From Candidatus Arsenophonus triatominarum (GTDB lineage Bacteria > Pseudomonadota > Gammaproteobacteria > Enterobacterales > Enterobacteriaceae): 64,000 nucleotides of DNA. Shown piece by piece: positions 51,043-63,384 of this stretch; positions within the stretch are counted from its first letter, which is position 1; the number at the start of each line of letters is the position of its first letter. The notes under the pieces were generated by a model, which saw nothing but the letters and a program-made list of their open reading frames with translations, was not told the DNA's origin and ran no database searches. The stretch covers positions 79,487 through 143,486 of the forward strand of contig NZ_LWMI01000017.1 of NCBI RefSeq assembly GCF_001640365.1, read 5' to 3'. The position numbers and the translations under genes are program-made.

Positions 51043-51285
51043 TGTATAAGAAATTAATACCCGAAATGGTTACTCATTAACCTGCGCCATGATGAAATCC
51101 TTTTTATTTTCTTCTAAATTTTGCCAAAATTATGTTGAAGGTTGAGATAAGGAACGGAATAGATGGTTAAAAAATGATTAATTATTAATCAATTTTGAAC
51201 AAAAGGATAGATCTACCCTGTCGTGAGTTTTTATCACCACCGCAAACAAGCCAGATCATGGTGACGTGCCATAAGTTCTTTACGA
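51043..51285 (-). mobile_element. IS91-like end fragment
   Basis: TATAAGAAATTAATACCCG terminus to the last transposase codons (…RKELMARHHDLACLRW), cut by MITE-A. Confidence 0.75.
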
Positions 51286-51477
51286 CACGAGTTTCGCACA
51301 GGCATATAAAATTCCAGAAATGGCTTAAAAGCAATGGTTAATTTGCAAGTTACTAAAACGTATAAATTTGTTTAAATTACAATAGGTTGCTTTAAATTTA
51401 TAAGATTTTGTCTATTTATATATTATGCTGAATTAAACTTGAAAATAGAGCGTTTTTTTATTGGTGCGAAACTCGTG
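51286..51477. repeat. MITE-A upstream of F-box gene
   Basis: Full copy ending 112 bp before the start of the F-box protein gene; it could influence that gene's promoter. Confidence 0.88.
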
Positions 51478-51589
51478 AAAAGGAAGGAAAAATACGGTGA
51501 TATAGGAATGCGTAATTGATGAGTTTTATAAAAAACAATACGCTATCTTATATTAAGTCAATCAATAGAGAATAAAAAAAGGGAAAACT

Positions 51590-52393
51590 ATGTACGTGAA
51601 CAATTCTAGTCATCGCCTGGTTTCTTATTCAGATTCAGAATCTACCTCATCAAATAATCAAAATAGTCCCTTAGCAAACGTGACCGGTATAAAAAATCTG
51701 CCTACCGAGCTGATTGAAAATATCGCCTTTCGTTTAACCGCAAAGGACTATGGTAATTTCCGGCAAGCCTCCAAGGATTTTGCTAGCAAATTAGAAAGTG
51801 TAAAGAGCATGGCGGAAGACTATTATAACAATGATTTTTCCTTTACCTGTGAGGGAGAATTAAGAGAAAACAAAAGCAAACTAGTGGCTAATTCTTATGG
51901 CCTTTATCGTTGCATTACCGCACAGGCTTCATCACAAACATTAGAAGCTCTCAGCGATCTAAAAAACATTCACTATCATTATCATCACGACAATGTAGCA
52001 TTGATAAGACAACGCTGTTATTTCATGAAGAACAGGCATAATGCTTTTATTTTCTTGAAAAGATTAGACTCAGTCCCAATATCAACTAGATTTATTTTAA
52101 TGATTGAGGTGAACGATTTCTATTTTTCATTGCAAATGTTATTTAATAAGGACAAGGATAATCGGGAAGATATCGCCGCGATTTTTAATAAGGCTCATGA
52201 ACTATTTATATCCGACAAAACAGATAAAGGGTTAATTATTGCCGCAATAATGAGTTCTTTGTATAAATACCTTTCACAGCTGTATGCCGAAAATAAAATA
52301 GCTCAATTTTCAGATGAGGTACTTGCCAGCTATCGTGATTCTCACCGTTCTATGTTTTTAACTGGTGATTGCATTAATGATTCACCCCGATGA
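51590..52393 (+). CDS. F-box domain protein, candidate T3SS effector
   Basis: 267 residues. After a Ser/Asn-rich leader typical of T3SS-exported proteins (MYVNNSSHRLVSYSDSESTS) comes an F-box at 37-64: LPTELIENIAFRLTAKDYGN (FRQASKDF). It has the classical LP.E....I...L...D......S..F spacing. F-box proteins dock substrates to the eukaryotic SKP1-Cullin ubiquitin ligase; bacteria use them only as injected effectors. The remaining ~200 residues (substrate-binding part) are helical and unrecognised (ALSDLKNIHYHYHHDNVALI). Intact, with a purine-rich ribosome site (AAAGGGAAAACT). Bounded by MITE-A and IS256. Export and SKP1 binding are inference. Confidence 0.75.
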   Translation: MYVNNSSHRLVSYSDSESTSSNNQNSPLANVTGIKNLPTELIENIAFRLTAKDYGNFRQASKDFASKLESVKSMAEDYYNNDFSFTCEGELRENKSKLVANSYGLYRCITAQASSQTLEALSDLKNIHYHYHHDNVALIRQRCYFMKNRHNAFIFLKRLDSVPISTRFILMIEVNDFYFSLQMLFNKDKDNREDIAAIFNKAHELFISDKTDKGLIIAAIMSSLYKYLSQLYAENKIAQFSDEVLASYRDSHRSMFLTGDCINDSPR

Positions 52394-52415
52394 GCGACGA
52401 TTAATATTTTCATAG

Positions 52416-53690
52416 AGGGTGTTCATAATTCTGTGTCAGGGGATTTTATATTTTGATCATACCATCTATGCGCCCTTTAAAATAGATGGACAATTGAGCA
52501 ATGGTTAACGCCCAGTTACTAATCGGCATAGTCCATTTATTGGATACCGGATTGATGCCAATATAGAGTAATTTTAATAAGCTGTTTTCATTAGGAAAAG
52601 CCCCTTTGGTTTTAGTTAATTTCCTAAACTGCCGATGAACCGCCTCTACTGCATTGGTCGTATAAATGGGTTTTTAATGGCTTTAGGGTATCGAAAATAA
52701 GCACTGAGCAACTCCCATTTACTTCGCCAGGATTCTAGCACTATCGGGTATTTTTCACCCCATTTCGTTTCCAGTTCATCAAGGGCAAGCTCAGCAGCCG
52801 CTTTAGTATCTGCACGATAAACCGGCTTAAAATCAGCCATAAAGGCTTTTTGGTCTTTACTGGTATAACGTAAGCTATTGCGAATTTGATGAACTACGCA
52901 TAGCTGAGCTTCTGTCTGCGGGAAAATACTGGCTATCGCTTCTGGAAACCCTTTTAATCCGTCAACACAAGCGATTAAAATATCTTGTATACCACGGTTA
53001 TGTAAGTCAGAACGCTCAGCCAATGATGTGCTCCTTCTGTTTCAGACATATAGAGTCCTAACAATTCCTTATGCCCATCGGTGGTTAGTCCAAGTACCGT
53101 GTAGATTGCCTTATTGATATAGTGACCATCATGTTTTACTTGTAATGAATGGCATCGAGCCAGACAAAAGGATAGAGCGCCTCCAGAGGGCGTTGTTGCC
53201 AGGCTTTTAATTCAGGGAGTAATTTGTCAGTAATATGCGTAATAGCTCCATCTGATATTTCCAGTCCATATAATTCTGCAACATGTTTTTGAATATCACG
53301 ATAACTCATGCCTAATGCAAATAACGATAGGATTTTGTTATCAATATCCTCTGATAATTTTGTCTGATTTTTCTTAATGAGCTGAGGCTCAAAAGCACCT
53401 GACCTGTCTCTGGGCGTTTTCAGTTCAAATTGACCTGATGTCGATTTAACCGTTTTTCGAGTATAGCCATTTTTACGCGTATCGATTGACGTTGTCGATA
53501 GGTAGTGTTCTATTTCTGCCTGCAGGGCAGCTGTTTTATGAGTGGTGTAAGTATTCCATCCGTACCGAGTAAATTTTTACCTGATTGTAATTGCTTCAAC
53601 GTTTCATCAAAATTAAATGATTGATTTCTCATATTGTCATACCTCTTTTTTTTGAGTTTAAGATATGACACAGATTTTTGAACACTACCA
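52416..53690 (-). mobile_element. IS256-family element, nearly full length but decayed
   Basis: Both ends present (TTTTTGAACACTAC at 53690 and GGTGTTCATAATTCTGTGTC at 52420). The minus-strand transposase reads MRNQSFNFDETLKQLQSGKN ... YPFVWLDAIHYKVK (Asp) ... GIQDILIACVDGLKGFPEAI (Asp) ... YPKAIKNPFIRPMQ, with several frameshifts (~53550, ~53150, ~53030, ~52670). Inactive. Confidence 0.85.
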
Positions 53691-53903
53691 AAGTACCATC
53701 TTCGTTTGGAGTAATAGATGCCTGAAATCTATCCTGATAAACAGGATATGCCATTTCCTTAAGTTGGTAAAAAGCTGTCACTTTTTTAATATGGTTTCAG
53801 TATCAGGTTCATCATTGCTATGTGTTAATTCATAAATTTTTTCCAGCGCTTCACTTGTATTGGTTCCACAAAACCAATCTTTAATTTTTTCCCATATGCC
53901 AAC
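53691..53903 (-). pseudogene. Fourth WEK-domain effector, fragment
   Basis: Minus strand: VGIWEKIKDWFCGTNTSEAL, EKIYELTHSNDEPDTETILK, frameshift, VTAFYQLKEMAYPVYQDRFQ (ASITPNEDGT). Close to the genes at 11934 and 25403. Both ends are cut, by IS481 and IS256. Confidence 0.75.
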
Positions 53904-54546
53904 ACGAAGCCTGTGGTGAGATTGAAACAGCGCATCCAGGTTATCTGGGTTCACAAGATACTTTTTATGTCGGTCATTTAAAAGGCGTTGGTCGTGTTTA
54001 TCAACAAACTTACATTAATACTTACAGTAAAGTCGTTCATTGTAAGCTTTACACAACAAAAAGCGCGATAACGGCGGCAGATTTATTAAATGACAAGGTT
54101 CTCCCTTTTTATTCCCAGCATGGGTTACCGGTGTTACGTATACTGACGGACAGAGGCAGTGAGTATTGTGGTAAAGTTGAACATCACGATTATCAACTTT
54201 ATCTCGCTATCAATGATATTGATCATACAAAAACTAAAGCTCGTTCACCTCAAACTAATGGGATTTGTGAACGCTTTCATAAAACTGTATTACAAGAGTT
54301 CTATCAGGTGGCTTTTCGTAAGAAAATCTATAGGGCTTTAAATGAATTACAAGCTGATTTAGATAAATGGTTAGCGGAATATAATAACCAACGCACTCAT
54401 CAAGGAAAAATGTGTTGCGGTCGAACTCCTATGGCAACTTTACACGATGGAAAACAACTTTGGAGAGAGAAAGATTTAAATCAAATTTAACCTGACAGGT
54501 ACTGTATAAATAACCGGTAACTGTCAGATTAAGTCTGAGCTACCAC
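53904..54546 (+). mobile_element. IS481-family 3' half
   Basis: From EACGEIETAHPGYLGSQDTF to the stop (54490) and right end GAGCTACCACA. All three catalytic residues are present but the HTH is missing. Confidence 0.82.
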
Positions 54547-54869
54547 ATGAGCTGAGGCTCAAAAGCACCTGACCTGTCTCTGGGCGTTTTCAGTTCAAAT
54601 TGACCTGATGTCGATTTAACCGTTTTTCGAGTATAGCCATTTTTACGCGTATCGATTGACGTTGTCGATAGGTAGTGTTCTATTTCTGCCTGCAGGGCAG
54701 CTTCGGTCAGCTGTTTTATGAGTGGTGTGAGTGTATTCCATCCGTACCGAGTAAATTTTTACCTGATTGTAATTGCTTCAACGCTTCATCAAAATTAAAT
54801 GATTGATTTCTCATATGTCATACCTCTTTTTTTGAGTTTAAGATATGACACAGATTTTTGAACACTACC
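54547..54869 (-). mobile_element. IS256-family 5' fragment
   Basis: Minus strand start (RNQSFNFDEALKQLQSGKNL) to ~ELKTPRDRSGAFEPQLI, with a frameshift near 54732; left end at 54869. Confidence 0.78.
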
Positions 54870-54926
54870 GCTACCAAAGCTTTAGTACTGCTCAGTCAGC
54901 CATTATTCGCTACATAACCCACTAGG
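54870..54926 (+). mobile_element. IS3 orfB scrap
   Basis: [17 protein letters not shown] region only. Confidence 0.65.
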
Positions 54927-55910
54927 CATCGGATGATTGACCCTTCTGATAATTTCCCCGTTATTCATGATATGTATTTAAAACGGTACCAACTCTCTCA
55001 ACCTAACCTTTCCCATCGTTTTGACATTATTTTGTTTGATGAAGCGCAGGACGCTAATCCGGTTACTCACGATATTGTGTTTCGTCAAACCACGAAGTTA
55101 GTGATGGTTGGCGATGCCCATCAACAGATTTATCGTTTTCGAGGGGCGTTCGATGTGTTGAATGCACCTTCGCTTACGGATGCTGACCGTCTCTGGTTAA
55201 CCCATAGATTTCGCTTTGGTGCCTGTGTCGCGGATATGGCTAATGCATTACTGGCCATGAACGATGAAACCCATTAGATGGTTGGCAGAGGTGAAAAAGA
55301 TGAAATCCTGATTGATATTCCTAAGCAAGACTTTCCTCACCGAGTCATACTCAGTCGAATAATAGCCGGTGTGATTAGAGTAGCATTGGAAGCCAGTAGC
55401 AAAAAAGCGACTGTTTACTGGGTCAACGGAATTGATGCTTATCGTATCGATGAATTAATTAACCTTCACTGGTTTTCACTCGGTAAGCGAAAAAAGATGA
55501 GTAACCAACGGCTTTACACCGAATATCATGATTATTCGAATTATAAGCGCATGGAGAATGCCAGTGGTGACCAGGAAATGTTGCAATCTATCAAAATCAT
55601 TGAAAAATTTACGCATTACCAAAAAAAAGTGGATATTTTACGTAAACGAACCGTAGACACTGAAGAGGAAGCCAGTATTATCGTTACAACTGCCCACCGA
55701 GCAAAGGGACTGGAGTGGGACATTGTCGAAATCAATAATGATTTTCCGAATAATCTTTTTGACCCTAATATGGACAAAGCAGCCTTTAGAGATGAAGTGA
55801 ATTTGTTGTATGTTTCAACAACCCGAGCGAAGAAGACACTTATCCTCCATAAATTGTTGGTAAATATTCTGGCCAAAGTTGCTGAGAATGAAAAAACGCC
55901 ACAAACCTAA
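54927..55910 (+). pseudogene. UvrD-like DNA helicase, N-truncated with internal stop
   Basis: About 328 codons. Helicase motifs in order: RFDIILFDEAQDANPVTHDI (II, Walker B), KLVMVGDAHQQIYRFRGAFD (III), WLTHRFRFG (IV), IVTTAHRAKGLEWDIVEINN (V), EVNLLYVSTTRAKKTLIL (VI). Walker A (motif I) and the first ~250 residues are missing at the IS3 scrap. A TAG at 55275-55277 interrupts the same frame (DETH-stop-MVG). Superfamily-1 3'-5' helicase of phage or plasmid type. Inactive. Confidence 0.8.
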
Positions 55911-55978
55911 CTCAGGAATGCCTATAAAACAGCCTGTAATCGATTGTGAGCCATTTTCTTGTGATTAGTCTAAGCTAA

Positions 55979-56012
55979 AAACGCACCTGAGAAGATAGGG
56001 GGCGTTTTTGCA
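55979..56012 (-). terminator. Terminator-like hairpin
   Basis: AACGCACCTGAGAAGATAGG then GGGCGTTTTTG, the same family as 13154 and 40079; located ~110 bp before an Rpn gene. Confidence 0.5.
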
Positions 56013-56118
56013 TGGCTGGATTATAATGCCGGACACGTAATGAATAAATAGCGTATTTAATATAGCCGGTTTGTTTGCCATAATTCAATCTGATGCTAGC
56101 AATCATTGAAGATATCGG

Positions 56119-57082
56119 ATGAGTAAAAAATTTACCCCAACGCCACACGATAGTATATTCAAGCAATTCCTAAGTGAAAAAGAGACGGCAAAAGATTTTT
56201 TCGAAATTTGGCTACCCGATGAGATTAAAGCATTGTGTGATTTAGAGAGTCTCAAAATAGAGGCTGGGTCTTTTGTCGATAGCGAAATGAAAAATTACCA
56301 GAGTGATATTCTTTACTCAGTCAATACCTTAAAGGGAAGCGGTTATATCTATGTTTTAATTGAAGCACAATCTACGCCAGATAAACTTATCGCTTGGCGA
56401 TTGATGCGCTACAGTATGGCTGCTATGCACAAGCATCTAGAAGCCGGAAATAAAGAACTGCCGCTCGTTTTTCCTATTTTGTTTTACTCCGGTGAACAAA
56501 GCCTCATCCTTATAGCACGAATTGGTTTGACTGTTTTCATGACAGAAAACTGGCCGAGAGTATTTATACAAAACCGTTCCGATTAGCAGATGTCACGACT
56601 TTAGATGATGGTGAGATTATGCAACATAAGCGAATGGCTTTGTTGACCCTCATCCAAAAACACATTCGTAGACGAGATATGACGGAGCTTCTGAATGAAA
56701 TTATTACTCTGTTGTCGTATAATTATTATACTGATAATCAAGTCATTACTCTGTTTAACTATCTCATCCAGGAAGGTAACGCCCAAAAGCCAATGGAATT
56801 TATCACCGAGATAGCGAAACAATCAGAAAAACACGAAGGAGCACTTATGACGATTGCTCAACAAATTGAAGAAATTGGCCTTAAAAAAGGCATACAACAA
56901 GGTAAAGCCGAAGGCCGTCAAGAAGGCTATCAGCTAGGTAAAAATGATGGTGTTCAGAGGGCGAAAAACAGGCTTCGATGAAGATAGCGCGTCAACTTCT
57001 TGAGAAGGGCGTAGAAAGAGATATAGTGAAACTGTCAACAGGTCTTACTGATACTGAAATGAGCAACCTGTTTAAAGATTAA
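56119..57082 (+). pseudogene. Rpn-family recombination-promoting nuclease, two frameshifts
   Basis: MSKKFTPTPHDSIFKQFLSE (KETAKDFFEIWLPDEI), then the PD-(D/E)XK region SDILYSVNTLKGSGYIYVLI (EAQ), PLVFPILFYSGEQS, frameshift (~56505), YSTNWFDCFHDRKLAESIYT, ALLTLIQKHIRRRDMTELLN, the glycine/glutamine-rich tail KKGIQQGKAEGRQEGYQLGK, a second shift (~56965), ARQLLEKGVERDIVKLSTGL and stop at 57082. Rpn/YhgA proteins promote RecA-independent recombination. It is the most complete of four remnants here. The finO-like gene begins 3 bp later. Confidence 0.82.
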
Positions 57083-57085
57083 ACT

Positions 57086-57419
57086 ATGACGGAACGCAAG
57101 AAATTAACTTAAAATCGCCCAAGAAAGGCTTCACAGGAAGAACAGCTCCAAAGTAACTCAGTTTACCGTAAAAAGGTCTTGGTCAATACTGCGCCTAAAA
57201 AACAGGCAAAAAAGCCGCATCCTCCCAAAGTAGCAAAACAGCAGCCTAAGAAACCTGTCGTTAAACCTAAACAGGTAGTGAAGGTTAAAATACCTAAACC
57301 CACAAACCCGCCTAAAAAGCGATTGCCGTTAGAAGCAGCAATCTTACAGATAACCACTTTTTGGCCTAATTTATTTTCTGAAAATCAATTGAGACCGATG
57401 AAAATTGGTATACAACAAT
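57086..57419 (+). pseudogene. FinO/ProQ-type RNA chaperone, truncated
   Basis: MTERKKLT, in-frame TAA (57110-57112), then the same frame: NRPRKASQEEQLQSNSVYRK, a Lys/Pro/Gln-rich linker (KKQAKKPHPPKVAKQQPKKP), and LEAAILQITTFWPNLFSENQ (LRPMKIGIQQ). The last part is the start of the FinO/ProQ fold (plasmid FinO: WWPGLFDGDTPRLLACGI). The rest is replaced by IS630 sequence. FinO proteins pair antisense RNA with its target to repress plasmid transfer. Confidence 0.65.
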
Positions 57420-57577
57420 TAAGCCAACGTACTAAAGACGCTTTTCCAATACGGAATTGTTTCGCAGTTTCTCGAATTGTTAAACCTTCGGCTTTCCTTT
57501 ACAGATATTACTTTACGTCGAAAATCAATTGTATAACTCATAACACACCTTGTAATCAAAATTAAGTCGCCTAGCTA
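57420..57577 (-). mobile_element. IS630 left-end fragment
   Basis: First ~50 transposase codons on the minus strand (one extra T near 57500) and the end CTAGCTA at 57577. Confidence 0.8.
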
Positions 57578-58020
57578 TATGACTGACGAAACGAGGAAAA
57601 TTGGATTTATCCCCATGATCAAAAATGGGCGCCGTCACGATAAACGCTTACTCGATAAAGTCGATATAATTCGCCATATTCCCCCTGAGGTAACCATCTG
57701 GGCCGATACCGGTTTTCAAGGTATAGATAAACAGCATCCTAATACACAAATCCCAAAAAAAGGAACTCGAAAAAGACCTTTATCGCCTGAACAAAAACAA
57801 GAAAATAAAATAATCTCGGGCATCCGTATTACGGTTGAACACGCCATCGCGGGTATCAAGCGCCTCGGTTGTATGACCCAAATTTTACGGAATCGTAAAC
57901 CCTTTATTGATGATACCTTTTTACTCCTTAGTGCCGGTCTTTGGAATTTCCATCTCAGAACAGCCTAAAATTTACTTCAATCACCGAAATACCCTTATTT
58001 CACTATTAAGCAACACGCTT
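57578..58020 (+). mobile_element. IS5 3' part
   Basis: From MTDETRKIGFIPMIKNGRRH to the stop and right end CAACACGCTT; keeps the second Asp and Glu only. Confidence 0.85.
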
Positions 58021-58831
<811 letters not shown>

Positions 58832-59710
58832 TAGCTAGGCGACTTAATTTTGATTACAGCATATGTATTAAAAACAGGTCATCGATAGTGCATCCTGTTT
58901 CCATCTTTTTACGTTTAGCTTGAGACCATTTATGTTCTATAGGATTTAAATCTGGTGAATACACAGGCAAATATTCTATCTGGTGTCCTGCGTTTATAAT
59001 TGCCTGTTCAATATTCTTACCTTTGTGAAAGCTAGCGTTGTCCATAAAAATAACAGAATTTTCAGGAAGTTCTGGGAGCAATATTTTTGTGATCCAAACA
59101 TAAAAAACATCACGATTAATATTGCAATCAAATAATCCGATAGCAAAAAGGGTTGTTCCCAATAAAGCGCCAATAACATTTGTTCTTCCCTTAGCACCCC
59201 AGTTTTTCAGGCCAAAACAACGGTGACCTTTTGGGGAATAGCCGTGAGTTCGTGGAGTGTCATGTGAAAAACCACTTTCATCAATAAAAACAACAGATTT
59301 ATCTTTTTTTCATACTGTTGTCTTTTTTGCTGATGTGCCAGCCTGTCGCTTTCGTTGGTTTTTGGATGGAATAGAGTTTTTTTATAGGTTAATCCCAGCT
59401 TTTTAAGGGATTGCCAAATAGTCTTTTTACAAACACCGAATCGCTCTGCCCGTTCCTTTTGGTAAGCATCTGGATACTGTTCCACATCTTTTGCTAAAGC
59501 ATTTTTATCGAGCTTCCTCTTACGTGGCGTTGAATTTTTTGGCTCTGGTCGTTTAAGCCAACGTACTAAAGACGCTTTTCCAATACGGAATTGTTTCGCA
59601 GTTTCTCGAATTGTTAAACCTTCGGCTTTCCTTACAGATATTACTTTACGTCGAAAATCAATTGTATAACTCATAACACACCTTGTAATCAAAATTAAGT
59701 CGTCTAGCTA
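58832..59710 (-). mobile_element. IS630-family element F (879 bp, 7-A/7-A variant)
   Basis: Both homopolymer runs are one base shorter than usual. The first therefore reads correctly into TYKKTLFHPKTNESDRLAHQ, but the second (~59305) now breaks the frame. One terminal base differs (CGTCTAGCTA). Confidence 0.88.
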
Positions 59711-60222
59711 TAAGAATCTGCGTCGGCGAAAAAAAATGTATTCGGGAAAGAAAAGACAGACCACTCGAAAAGGGCTTATTATGACTGACGAAACGAGGAA
59801 AATTGGATTTATCCCCATGATCAAAAATGGGCGCCGTCACGATAAACGCTTACTCGATAAAGTCGATATAATTCGCCATATTCCCCCTGAGGTAACCATC
59901 TGGGCCGATACCGGTTTTCAAGGTATAGATAAACAGCATCCTAATACACAAATCCCAAAAAAAGGAACTCGAAAAAGACCTTTATCGCCTGAACAAAAAC
60001 AAGAAAATAAAATAATCTCGGGCATCCGTATTACGGTTGAACACGCCATCGCGGGTATCAAGCGCCTCGGTTGTATGACCCAAATTTTACGGAATCGTAG
60101 ACCCTTTATTGATGATACCTTTTTACTCCTTAGTGCCGGTCTTTGGAATTTCCATCTCAGAACAGCCTAAAATTTACTTCAATCACCGAAATACCCTTAT
60201 TTCACTATTAAGCAACACGCTT
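59711..60222 (+). mobile_element. IS5 3' part, plus strand
   Basis: From KNLRRRKKMYSGKKRQTTRK to the right end. With 58185-58831 it flanks IS630-F as an inverted pair. Confidence 0.85.
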
Positions 60223-60358
60223 AAAGAAACCCCCTGTCTCGCTCAGTCGCTTAAAACATTATTCCGGCGAAGATAACATCACGTTACGCTATAAGAGCCA
60301 CCGCACGAAAAAACAGGAAGACCTGGTCATGACATCCGATGAATTTATTACCCAGTTT
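60223..60358 (+). mobile_element. IS91-like internal fragment
   Basis: KKPPVSLSRLKHYSGEDNIT ... LVMTSDEFITQF, cut by IS3. Confidence 0.75.
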
Positions 60359-61603
<1,245 letters not shown>

Positions 61604-62026
61604 AAAGGAGATGAGGCATGGTGAAAGTAATATGTTGCCAGTCGCAATCAGGCAAAATATGAACCTGCTGTGCTAACCACAGCTCTGTGGCTTTGAAGCC
61701 GCATGAGCTGCAGGCTTTGATTTACAGCTCTGGCAGAAAAACGGCTGTGGGAGCATTCAGGCGAAGCGCAACAATAGCATGGAACAAGTGTCGCAGGCAA
61801 GCATACGCTCGACAGATAGACGGGTTCACGAACTGACGCTGTCTACCGTGTTTTTCGAGGAACTTATTCCAGCCGTCATTGATGGTGAAAAGCAGTTTAG
61901 CAGGACGCGGGATATATATTTGAGTAAATTACCCTATGGGTATTTTTTCGCAGAGTATAAAATAGTACTCAGCTTATTAACATCCCCGAAGCAGCGTAGC
62001 TGCGCCGCTCACGCGGAGCGTGCTAC
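61604..62026 (-). mobile_element. IS91-type element, type 2, 5' fragment
   Basis: Same element as 1-704, including ~50 bp that are lost there (61924-61965) and the hairpin end beside GTTC at 62027. The transposase frame is decayed. Confidence 0.65.
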
Positions 62027-63384
62027 GTTCAGCAAAATGCTGTCAATCCTGTTTGTTGACTTCAAAACCGGAAAAATTAAAATCACTAACTACACTATTT
62101 TTTTCTGTCAATTTGACGTTAATTCGAGTTCTACCCTCGATGACATGAAAACGATTTATGATCCCGCGCTCCTTGAAATCCTGTTGGAAACCGGTTAAAT
62201 TTTCTTTCCCTAAAAAACCACCAACAGTGACATTAATGTTTAGATTTTTTAATGTATTAGCAACATTAATGCCTTTACCTGTTGGATATAATCCATGGGT
62301 TTTAACTAAAAGCGTGTTGCTTAATAGTGAAATAAGGGTATTTCGGTGATTGAAGTAAATTTTAGGCTGTTCTGAGATGGAAATTCCAAAGACCGGCACT
62401 AAGGAGTAAAAAGGTATCATCAATAAAGGGTCTACGATTCCGTAAAATTTGGGTCATACAACCGAGGCGCTTGATACCCGCGATGGCGTGTTCAACCGTA
62501 ATACGGATGCCCGAGATTATTTTATTTTCTTGTTTTTGTTCAGGCGATAAAGGTCTTTTTCGAGTTCCTTTTTTTGGGATTTGTGTATTAGGATGCTGTT
62601 TATCTATACCTTGAAAACCGGTATCGGCCCAGATGGTTACCTCAGGGGGAATATGGCGAATTATATCGACTTTATCGAGTAAGCGTTTATCGTGACGGCG
62701 CCCATTTTTGATCATGGGGATAAATCCAATTTCCTCGTTTCGTCAGTCATAATAAGCCCTTTTCGAGTGGTCTGTCTTTTCTTTCCCGAATACATTTTTT
62801 TTCGCCGACGCAGATTCTTAGGCTTTTGGACAGGTCGCTCTGTCCCATCAATAAAGACGTCTTTAACTCCAGGAAAGGCGCGAAAAAATTCCTCAGCAGA
62901 GCGAATTTGACGAGCGGGCAAAACACATTCTCGCCCCAAGGTCATCTCTAAAACCGGCAATAATATTTTTACCCAGCGACATACCCGTGTTCTATCTAAA
63001 CCAAAAAGAAGTCCTTGCAAATCATAGGTCGGATAACATTTTAAATACAATAAAATAAAAAGCAGTTTATCTAATGGGTTGGGATAAATCCTTTCTGCCC
63101 TGCACCATTTGCCGCTCGTGATCTTTTCGATTCTTTTTCCGATAAATCAAATAACAAGCTGAAAATTCAGCGGCTAAATTTTTCAATTCTTCGACTGATA
63201 ATCCAATGATTGCTTTACATAAACGATTATCTCGTAACAACCGCTCTTTGTTGATCATTTCAAACCGTTATTTTCTAAGTTAAACCTTTTTATTGTCTAT
63301 AGCGTGACAAAAAATGCAAGTCTCTATTCAGCAACTATTTTAAGTTGACGGCACCTTTTTCAATATTGTCTAACATACCGACTA
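62027..63384 (-). pseudogene. fruK: 1-phosphofructokinase (fruK) broken by IS5 and IS630
   Basis: 63341-63384 reads VGMLDNIEKGAVNL. After the IS5, 62309-62027 reads VKTHGLYPTGKGINVANTLK, NINVTVGGFLGKENLTGFQQ, NRFHVIEGRTRINVKLTEKN, DFNFSGFEVNKQD, then TGA for a conserved Trp. This aligns with E. coli FruK residues ~15-110 (GKGINVA, TVGGFLGK, GRTRINVKLTEK). FruK phosphorylates fructose-1-phosphate. The C-terminus is lost to the IS91-type end and the N-terminus to IS630-G, so fructose use via FruK is lost from this locus. Confidence 0.9.
62310..63340 (-). mobile_element. IS5-family element in fruK, decayed transposase
   Basis: Full-length copy with TAA duplications (62307-62309, 63341-63343). 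Single-base losses near 62730 and frame changes near 63080 break the transposase. Right end AAGCGTGTTGCTTAATAG at 62310. Confidence 0.87.

Noticed and set aside
57163..57357. 64-residue minus-strand frame rich in Gly/Phe/Cys
   Set aside because: Antisense of the Lys/Pro-rich linker of the FinO-like fragment.
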